Shown in pieces: positions 57,366 through 64,000 of a DNA stretch of 64,000 nt. The stretch lies in the NCBI GenBank assembly GCA_034509495.1, contig CM067507.1, positions 30,643,892-30,707,891 on the forward strand. The letters are read 5' to 3'. The stretch is from Acestrorhynchus altus. Taxonomy: Eukaryota > Chordata > Actinopteri > Characiformes > Acestrorhynchidae. Every line of letters starts with the position of its first letter. Position 1 is the first letter of the stretch. Below the pieces are notes generated by a model that did no database searches, had not been told where the DNA came from, and saw only the letters and a program-made list of their open reading frames with translations. The position numbers and the translations under genes were made by a program.

Positions 57366-57859
57366 AAGGGAGGAAGGTTCCAACTTGGAGCTGAGCACCA
57401 CAGATAAACAAAAACAAAGGCAGTTTTTGTGATCGTTCAGCCACATATGCTTTGCTGCAGGCGGCAGGACAGCGGGGATTTGTACTCGGAGTGTTTATCT
57501 GTCTAGACAGGGGCAAACTTATACTGCTTACCAGCCCTCCAGAATCACTCACCACGACTGGATCTTGGAATGTGCCGACTAGGAAACGAAAGCAGATTGA
57601 CCACTCATTCACTGACCACAGCAAAAATCGTGTCAACATACTGGTGTTGTCATGACAAAACCTTGTAATGTAACAAGAGCTTAGTCCAAGTGTTTTTGGA
57701 GCATCAGTTTATATTTTATAAAGTGCAAACAAAATATTCATATTGAATGTTGAAAAAAATGGTGTGGCAATAAACACAATAAACACAATTTGGGTTCTTG
57801 TGTTGATTCTTGAGCAAGACTAAACACTGGCACACTTAGTCATGTGAAATCCAGTGAAA
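57366..57859. other. No feature recognised
   Basis: The short tandem tgaaatccag x3 lies at 57843-57873. Confidence 0.4.
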
Positions 57860-58015
57860 TCCAGTGAAATCTATGTATCTCCAATTTGGTCCGTTTTTAG
57901 TGTTCTCCATGGTTCAACCCTGCAGCTGTTCTGCACCTCGTACAAATACTTCTAGATGAAATGACCAATAAAAATGCTATAAAATCAGTAAATTCCATTC
58001 AAAGTTATGATACAA
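57860..58015 (+). repeat. Dispersed repeat family, copy E
   Basis: Shares atgtatctccaatttgg, gatgaaatgaccaataaaaa then tgct, and attccattcaaagttatg with copies A, B, C and F. Confidence 0.5.
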
Positions 58016-58467
58016 TATGTTACTCCTTTAGTTAGTCTATGTCTCCAACTAATTTTTCTGACAGCCTGACAAGAATCAAACTCATCTGCTTCTTTAGACG
58101 TTCATAACTGTGCCTTTTCTCTGGGACAGGATGCTTTGGTGTTGGTTTCCTCTCCACAAAAATGGTGAAAGCAGATTTACAGGTGTTTGGGTAAATGTTT
58201 TAAATTTGCCTTAAATTTGCAACCATAGTTGCAGGTTCTCCACATTGAGAGGGGAATTCTCCACTAGCCCCACTTATCTTGCATAACCAGCAAGATGATT
58301 GGCTCTTTTTGCTGAAGGGTGGGACTTAATCCATAAACAGATGTCATTCACCATTATTTCCATTACTAGACTATCATGGCAGATTAAGCTTTAACTAAAA
58401 TAAACTTCTTTTAAAATTACTATCTACAAGTAATTCCCACATTAAAGACAACCTTGAATCTGTAATC
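58016..58467. other. No feature recognised
   Basis: Plain sequence. Confidence 0.4.
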
Positions 58468-58503
58468 TCTCTCCCTCCCTCTCTCTCTCTCCCTCCCTCC
58501 CTC
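58468..58503. repeat. (CT)n / (CCCT)n microsatellite
   Basis: The only pure microsatellite here with pyrimidines on the plus strand. Confidence 0.92.
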
Positions 58504-58639
58504 ATTTTAAGGCATTGGGATAGTGTATCAAGTCCTTGATCTTTATATTGCCTAGTCTTCATTTCTGTGGAACCTCTGGTGAGTATGGACATCAGTGTTT
58601 AGTCTTGTTTCAAAACTGTATTTGCTGGTAATTCTAGTT

Positions 58640-58710
58640 TATGTGTTTAAAACCAGAGGTTCTCCATCCTGTCTTCAGGGATCCCAAAATGGTCATATTT
58701 TTGATTCAAC
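58640..58710 (+). repeat. Single diverged unit related to the 154-bp array
   Basis: gtttaaaaccagaggttctc then catcctgtcttcagggatcc parallels gtttaaaaccagtaattctc / caagtcctgggggatctc in the array at 59871-60332. Confidence 0.5.
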
Positions 58711-58849
58711 TCAACTCACAACACAGGGGGAAATTAAAAAATGCAGACCAGCTGAGGGACCTCTGCCTAAAAAAAAAACAATGGTAACTATTCTACTTTT
58801 TCTTCACATATATTTGTCCTCAGATGTTCATGTAACAAATACAATCATT

Positions 58850-59062
58850 TGTGAGTTGCCTTGAGAAGCATTTCAGTCTAAAACACACTTTAGAGCTTCA
58901 GTATAGCTGGAGATATGCAAATATCATTTTATTGGTGACTTCAAAATGGAATATTTTTGAGCTTAGTTTTAAATGTATGATCTGTATGGACAAGGGATTG
59001 TTAGCATTTACATTCAACACAAAAAAGTGAGGGACGTTTTAAATGATAGGGCCCTTAAATAT
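58850..59062 (-). repeat. Dispersed repeat, reversed relative of 54888-55180
   Basis: Minus strand begins agggccctatcatttaaaac. An octamer ATGCAAAT lies inside at about 58915. Confidence 0.35.
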
Positions 59063-59389
59063 ACAGTAACCCTATCTCTCTCCAAGCTTGTCAAAGGAAA
59101 AACATGACGGATGCTTTCCCAGATCCTGAACCTCATCCACTTCCGGCCTTGTCACCTCCAGAGAGGAAGTCCTTCTCTCTACGTTATCTCAATGAGATAA
59201 AAATGATTTCCTTTCCTCTCTTGTGTACAAGAATAATCACACAGGAGAGGTTTCTGCTTCTTTTCACTTGTCTTCAGGAAAGTCCACCCCTTTCCACGTG
59301 TGACTTTGAGCTCACGGCTTCACACTGCCACTGATTACGAACAGCCGACACTCGCATGCATGTGGCTTTTTATAGTAGGAGTCTGACAC
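59063..59389. other. No feature recognised
   Basis: A 76-codon plus frame (59104-59334) has no recognisable domain. Confidence 0.4.
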
Positions 59390-59650
59390 CATGAAATTTC
59401 CATTAGCTTTCATTTGGAAATGCAAAAGGTTGTTTGCTGTTTGTTTTGATTCAGTGAGAGAGCTGGGCCATGCTGATTGAGGCTATGAATGACTGTCTGG
59501 AATCTGAATGCGTTTCAAAGTGCATTATGGCGTTTATGCAGATTGCAGGCCTCGGGAGCTAAATAAAAAATAAGAGCCTGCGATTAATTTCAAAGCCACA
59601 ATGACAAATATTACAGCAAATTTCACAATCCCAGCCTTCTAAGTGATATG
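59390..59650. promoter_or_regulatory. Candidate conserved non-coding element
   Basis: Repeat-free block with gtttgttttgattcagtgag, gcattatggcgtttatgcag (Cdx/Hox-like tttatg) and gcgattaatttcaaag. Texture only. Confidence 0.22.
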
Positions 59651-59870
59651 CAAAGCAGAGAAGTCCTAAACAAAAACTGGTTGGAGTTTGTGGGCCTTCA
59701 TTTGCATTTTTTCAGATCTTGTGGAGATAAGTCGCCCTCAAGTCTCATCCCATTATTTCTCATAAACACTTGCAAATTATGCAGGAGCGTGTCGATTTCT
59801 CACCCAAACTCTGTTGGTGAGAGCTCCCACATTCTATCTGCAGTCTGAGACTCATGTTAGAAACACAGCT

Positions 59871-60332
59871 GATCTAACACACCCTCAATTCAAATTTCGG
59901 TCTTGCTTCATCAACACCTTCATTTCAAGGCCTACCTTACTGATAATACAGATCATTTCAAGTCAAATCGTGTTTAAAACTAGTATTTCTATAAATCTGA
60001 AGTCCTCAGGGACTCCAACGCCACTCATCTAACGGACTCGTAAACAAGATTTGGGCTTGGCTTCATCAACACCTTCACATCAAAACCTTATTTACTGATA
60101 CTATGGTTTATTTCAAGTGGCCATGTTTAAAACCAGTAATTCTCCAAACCTCAAGTCCTGGGGGATCTCAGCACCACTGATCTAACACACCCTTAAAATA
60201 GGATTTGGGCCTAGCTTCATCAACACCTTCATTTCCAGGCCTCATTTACGGATAATATAGTTCATTTCAAATGTTCATATTTAAAACTAGCGGTTCCCCA
60301 AACCTCAAATCTTCTGGGATGCCAGCACCACT
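59871..60332. repeat. 154-bp tandem repeat, three units plus a partial
   Basis: The start motif gatctaacac recurs at 59871, 60026 (catctaacgg), 60179 and 60333, giving units of 155, 153 and 154 bp. Each unit contains cttcatcaacaccttcat, then ggcctnnttnactgataat, then tttaaaactag and a closing tcctggggatnnnagcacca. A related single unit lies at 58640-58710. Units are diverged by eye at roughly one base in five. Confidence 0.9.
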
Positions 60333-60359
60333 GATCTAACACATCCTCAGAAAGATTGG

Positions 60360-60573
60360 GGTTGGTTGGTGATCGTCCAAAATCTTGGTCCCAGTCATGC
60401 TCTTGTTGCAATTAAACCCTTACAGCAAAGCTCCAGGATGTAGAAAAAAAGCCTGGCCTGGACAGTAGAGACAGTTACTCCAGCAAAAGCAGGATTAATG
60501 CTTCAATATCCTTGATATCTGGACAGAACAATGAATAAGCAGGGGTGCTAATACTTTGTCCATATAGGGTATA
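60360..60573 (+). mobile_element. Tc1-like transposon relic, family T1, copy 5 (right end)
   Basis: catgctcttgttgcaattaa then acccttacagcaaagctcc and ttactccagcaaaagcagg run into the terminus gtgctaatactttgtccata + tagggtat. It parallels 5780-5960 and has the best-preserved right end of the family. Confidence 0.7.
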
Positions 60574-60870
60574 TACTGGTTAGCTCACAACAGAAAGGAA
60601 AAGTAGAACCATGAATGGCATGAATAGCTAAACAAGACATGCTCCTGAAACCTGCCCAAATATCTTTTAAGCTATTGGGCGAGTTTGTATGAGCATTTAA
60701 GACAACAAAATGATACCAGAACAGCCATCTTTAACAAAATAAGACCAACGTGGTTCATTATTTAAATAATAATAATACAAAAATACACATATCTGGCCAA
60801 ACTGGGAAAAATAATAATATCAAAATATGTGTGAGAGGTAATGTTGCATCTGTTCGCAATTAGTTACACC

Positions 60871-60872
<2 letters not shown>
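60574..60872. other. No feature recognised
   Basis: AT-rich, aataataat runs near 60765. Confidence 0.4.

Positions 60873-60904
<32 letters not shown>
60873..60904. repeat. (GT)n microsatellite
   Basis: A perfect run of about 16 units. Confidence 0.95.
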
Positions 60905-60908
<4 letters not shown>

Positions 60909-60962
60909 CCTGCGTTATCACCCTCCCCACCCCCCCTCGACGAACTGGCACCATGCAGATTG

Positions 60963-60972
60963 CTATAAATAG
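60963..60972. promoter_or_regulatory. CTATAAATAG: MEF2 consensus or TATA box
   Basis: The decamer fits the MEF2 consensus CTA(A/T)4TAG exactly and also TATAAATA. No gene start follows it. The cattagtggtc-like surroundings give no further support. Confidence 0.3.
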
Positions 60973-61507
60973 ACACCGTTGGCGTGAAGAGAGAATGAGA
61001 CTATGATTGTGAATTCAGTGGCGAAGACAAAAGCAGCTGTTTATCACACACTCCAAACCAGCAGCCAACTAGCTCCCTCCAACACACAACACCGCGCCAG
61101 CTCAAAACAGCCGGGCCAAGCACACCCAGAACAAAGGGCAGCAGATAAAACGTCTTTCAGTCTCTTTCAACCTCTTACAAGCCAAAGAGGGGTAATAGAA
61201 TATATACAGCGCTGCAGATGCTTCACCTCATTCTTTTCTTGGCATCGTCTTGCCTCCCTAACTTCCAAGTGAAGATTCGCATGCAGAGCACATTAAGGAA
61301 GACTGCAGAACATTTGGGCCGTGTTGTGCAATGTTCACTCCTAACACACACGGTTTGTTGGTTACTTGATTAAAGGGGATTTGTATCGATGTTTCAGAAT
61401 TTCAACATAATTAAGGGGTCGTAACACCTGACCCAGCCTTGGCTCCGTGCTCCTCCATGCGCTTTATTGTTTGTGCTTTATTCCCTGCTTGGTCGTTGCC
61501 ACTCCCT
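60973..61507. other. No feature recognised
   Basis: An 89-codon plus frame (61003-61272) has no recognisable domain. Confidence 0.4.
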
Positions 61508-61753
61508 TCACTGGTTGGTAACCTGTAGCCACACACTTCCATTATGTTCCTTGTCCATCATCTCCAAAATCAAGGGTATTGAAAGAGTTGATTCTGATTT
61601 TGAAGGAGTACCTGTCTGCAGAAGCTTCTCTGCTAGATTTTGGAGCATTTCTTTTATTAATTCAGTCATAAGAACATTAGTGTCGTCAGGTGGATGATCA
61701 CCACCCTCGCTCATCCCCAACTCCGCCAAACGTTTGGGATAAAGCACCATCAT
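61508..61753 (-). other. Uninterrupted protein-like ORF, unassigned
   Basis: 81 codons from ATG to stop. The product has a coherent amphipathic central helix (MTELIKEMLQNLAEKLLQTG) and an acidic GDHPPDDTN segment, unlike the composition artefacts elsewhere. LYPKRLAELG precedes it. No signal peptide or known domain is recognised. It lies directly upstream, on the plus-strand map, of the M1 MITE, so it may be a piece of a mobile element or of a captured host exon and not a gene of its own. Confidence 0.3.
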
Positions 61754-61769
61754 TACCAGGTTTATGGTT

Positions 61770-62335
61770 CGTCTGTTCCAGAGAGCCGTATTCTATAGGC
61801 AACACTTCACTACATAGACTACATAAGTTGTGTGTGCATTTGCAAATCTTTACGAGCATTTGGAGCAACTGAGGCTACGTCCCGAAAAACCAGATCTGTT
61901 GAGATGACTGAGATGATTGTCCACACTGCTATTTGTCATCAGATCGGATTCACATGTTCAGATATCATAAACATATCTGCATGGGTTGCTGTGACAATCA
62001 GAAACTACATAGCCATGTTGGTGCCGTGCTGTTCTTGGATCCCCACACTTCCATCACTCTGGCCATGTGACCATTGTTCTATTGTGAAAAATGCAAAAAG
62101 GTACTTTGAATCCCAATTTGAGCAGCCAGACCATCCAGAATGAGACGCACCTTTGGAAACCCCAATGCATTTCAAATCACCTCCAAACATTCTTGTGGTT
62201 ATAAAAAAAAAATTGATTCCATATGGTTTTGTGCTGCCTGGACAACAAAAATCAATCTGAAGTCTGAACATAGCCTTTAAGCAGCTGGATACAGTCATTA
62301 GAAGAGGCGTCCACAAACATTTGGACGTGTAGTGT
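61770..62335 (+). mobile_element. MITE family M1, copy 2, carrying an inserted second repeat
   Basis: The left part 61780-61850 (ccgtattctataggcaacac, tgtgtgtgcatttgcaaatc) matches copy 1 at 11800-11880. The right end 62290-62335 (cattagaagaggcgtccaca, aacatttggacgtgtagtgt) is the terminus that should follow directly. About 430 bases in between (61860-62288) look like another element, with cagatcggattcacatgttc near its start and ccagaccatccagaatgaga in its middle. Confidence 0.6.
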
Positions 62336-62915
62336 TTCTTATGTGTTTGTCTTGTTTCTCCATGGCTTTCCTAGCTTCAGTGTGCTCTTAGGTTCTTGTA
62401 TCTCCTTGCTTTGTTACTGTTTCAGTTTTGGTTCTGTTCTCCTTGGTTCTTGTTTTGCTTGCACTCTGTCTTTTGTTGGGTTCTTTCTTCTGTCTAGACT
62501 TTTGTGTTTTGTTTCCTCCTTGGATAACATGTAACATGAACTTGCATCCTGCCTTTTACAATGGATGAGATGGGATCAGGATGATCTGATGTGAAGCAGT
62601 AGGTGTTATTTTATTATGCCTCTTGACAGTCTTGACACTTCTAGGTGGGCATTTTGACACTTTTTGTCTGTGTTGTCTTTTTGATCTTTGCCCTTTTAAA
62701 TTGTTGGCTGGATTTTCAACAAGTTTCTGGCTTTGACTCTGGCCTCTTCTCTCATGACTCCTCTTGCCTTCTCCCATATACTGTTTACTGTTTACTCTGG
62801 CCATGGCCTGGCCTGGCTTACCACCCGCTCTTTTGGATTGCCCTTTCATTATTAAATCTACTTCGTGTTTCATCGGCGAGTGTCTGGTTTGTCCATCAAA
62901 TGTAACACAGAGTCT
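62336..62915. repeat. T-rich LTR-like stretch (tentative solo LTR)
   Basis: The plus strand is strongly T-rich (ttggttcttgttttgcttgc, ttctgtctagacttttgtg), then ccatggcctggcctggctta and a cattattaaatctacttcg polyadenylation-like site shortly before tgtaaca. That layout resembles fish LTRs, but no matching second LTR, primer-binding site or target duplication is seen. Confidence 0.3.
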
Positions 62916-63639
62916 GCTATATTACATCAATCCACTCTCAACACTGAATGGCTGTGTTTACATCTCAACATCTGAATGGCAAGTTTCTCAGTTTGTAGAT
63001 AAAGCTCAGCATTAATCATCCCTCAAAATGCAGACAAAAGCACTGTCTTTAATATGGAGAACACAACGTTTTAAATTGTTGTAGATGTGGTTTTCTTTCC
63101 TTTGTCGTCCGAAATTCAATAAAATTAAATTTCAAAGCCTTCTGCTGGGTTATGACTGAAGTGACTGATTTATGCTCTTTTCTACAGTTTTAATCTGCAT
63201 TTATAGGTTTTAATGGAGGCTGTTTTTGTATATAAGTAGAAGACAAATTTCCAGTCTAGTGGACACTGCAGTTAATATAATGTAGCCTGATCTAATTTAA
63301 AATAATCTACAAATGCACTAAAACATAGTATTAAACCTGCAGTCATCATGAGAAATAATCCCAACCTGAAGCTGTCACGGACCAAAAGCGTCCACAGGGG
63401 TTAAGGATCGACCGCTGGCCTCTTTCTGCCACCAGAGGTATTGGCAGTGGGATTAGGCAGTTTATTGAGCAGCTGCATGGTGCCGTCCTACGGACGGTGA
63501 GGTCACACCACAAGGAGGGTTCACGGTGGGAGCGCTACTGCTCACAAGGAGGGGGTGGGGGCTACTGCTGAGAGCAACAGCAGGCTGCCCACTGATGCCC
63601 CTCCCACTGCGCCATGCTAAAAAGGTCACACACACACTG
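62916..63639. other. No gene; GC-richer patch at 63380-63640
   Basis: 63380-63640 is GC-rich (gaccgctggcctctttctg, ggtgccgtcctacggacggt) and includes a weak CTCF-like gccaccagaggt. Nothing firmer. Confidence 0.35.
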
Positions 63640-64000
63640 AGTGGCGGCTGTCAATCATATGCTCGATTCCATTACCCTCGATGAGGTAATTATCATCTGT
63701 CTTAACGAGTCCACTGAGGTTTATTAGAGCTAAAACGATGAGGGCTGTCCTTTCACGCGTTCACTTTCATAACTGAAGCCAAGCCAAGAAAAACGTCCTA
63801 CCAGGCAGGAGAGTGAGATGAATGAGGAGATACAGAAGACAATAAACACCAGAGGGCTTCAGAAAAAGATGAGTACGCTTACAGCTGTGCGTGCAGATGT
63901 CTATATGATAATTAAGGAACATGGGAATGCAGCATTTAAAGGTTTGGAACTGCATGTTAAAGCAGCTGTGAAGGAAAGCAGTCTGGTGCAATATCTTCAC
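63640..64000. promoter_or_regulatory. Candidate conserved non-coding element with exact PBX-PREP-type site
   Basis: CTGTCAATCA at 63648-63657 is the reverse complement of TGATTGACAG. The rest is repeat-free with atgaggtaattatcatc and gataattaaggaac homeodomain cores. A minus-strand open frame runs to the window edge (63767-64000) without any recognisable family. Confidence 0.28.

Noticed and set aside
62336..62915. Full LTR retrotransposon
   Set aside because: Only an LTR-like T-rich stretch is present; no second LTR, primer-binding site, gag or pol motifs were found, so only a tentative solo LTR is listed.

Overview
The window looks like non-coding DNA from a ray-finned fish, most likely an otophysan (catfish or characin relative). 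The reasons are repeat types that I recognise from memory as typical of such genomes: several Tc1-like transposon families, small inverted-repeat MITEs, a tRNA-derived SINE whose tail ends in ATGG repeats, ends of fish LINEs, and very dense (CA)n, (GA)n and (TA)n microsatellites. This assignment is inference; no database was searched. I found no protein-coding gene, tRNA, rRNA or recognisable microRNA. Open frames of 60-195 codons are scattered on both strands, but none shows a recognisable host domain, exon/splice structure or gene context. The longest lie in low-complexity tracts. The best reading is a gene desert, or a very long intron, beside a gene outside the window.

Layout. 1-1.1 kb holds a broken Tc1-like transposon. 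3.1-3.8 kb is a compositionally distinct block with a CpG palindrome and an X-box-like site. 5.6-10.5 kb has microsatellites, two Tc1-like relics, a 98-bp hairpin, a 490-bp element with perfect 34-bp inverted ends, and a LINE ORF2 fragment. 11.8-25 kb alternates plain sequence with MITEs, Tc1 relics, a SINE and microsatellites. 25.2-25.6 kb is purine-rich and 26.3-27.0 kb is a 49-bp minisatellite with a GGTTAG-like core. 28-33.5 kb has two more Tc1 relics and simple repeats. 34.3-35.1 kb is pyrimidine-rich. 37.5-40.5 kb has dense microsatellites and a Tc1-like element that is internally deleted and then invaded. 41-43 kb has SINE, LINE and Tc1 remnants. 43.3-49.6 kb is the quietest part. 49.6-56 kb has MITEs, one of them split by an insertion, and two Tc1 transposase relics. 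59.9-60.3 kb is a 154-bp tandem array. 61.5-62.9 kb has a protein-like ORF, a nested MITE and an LTR-like T-rich stretch. The last 360 bases look like another non-coding element.

Nothing here works together as a pathway. The interest lies in the repeat biology: many dead transposon copies, nested insertions, an undescribed dispersed family with five copies, and a strand bias of purine microsatellites. A few short motifs (two exact TGATTGACAG sites, paired X-box-like sites, one CTCF-like site) would fit distal regulatory DNA. All regulatory calls are low confidence because they rest on motif or composition alone.
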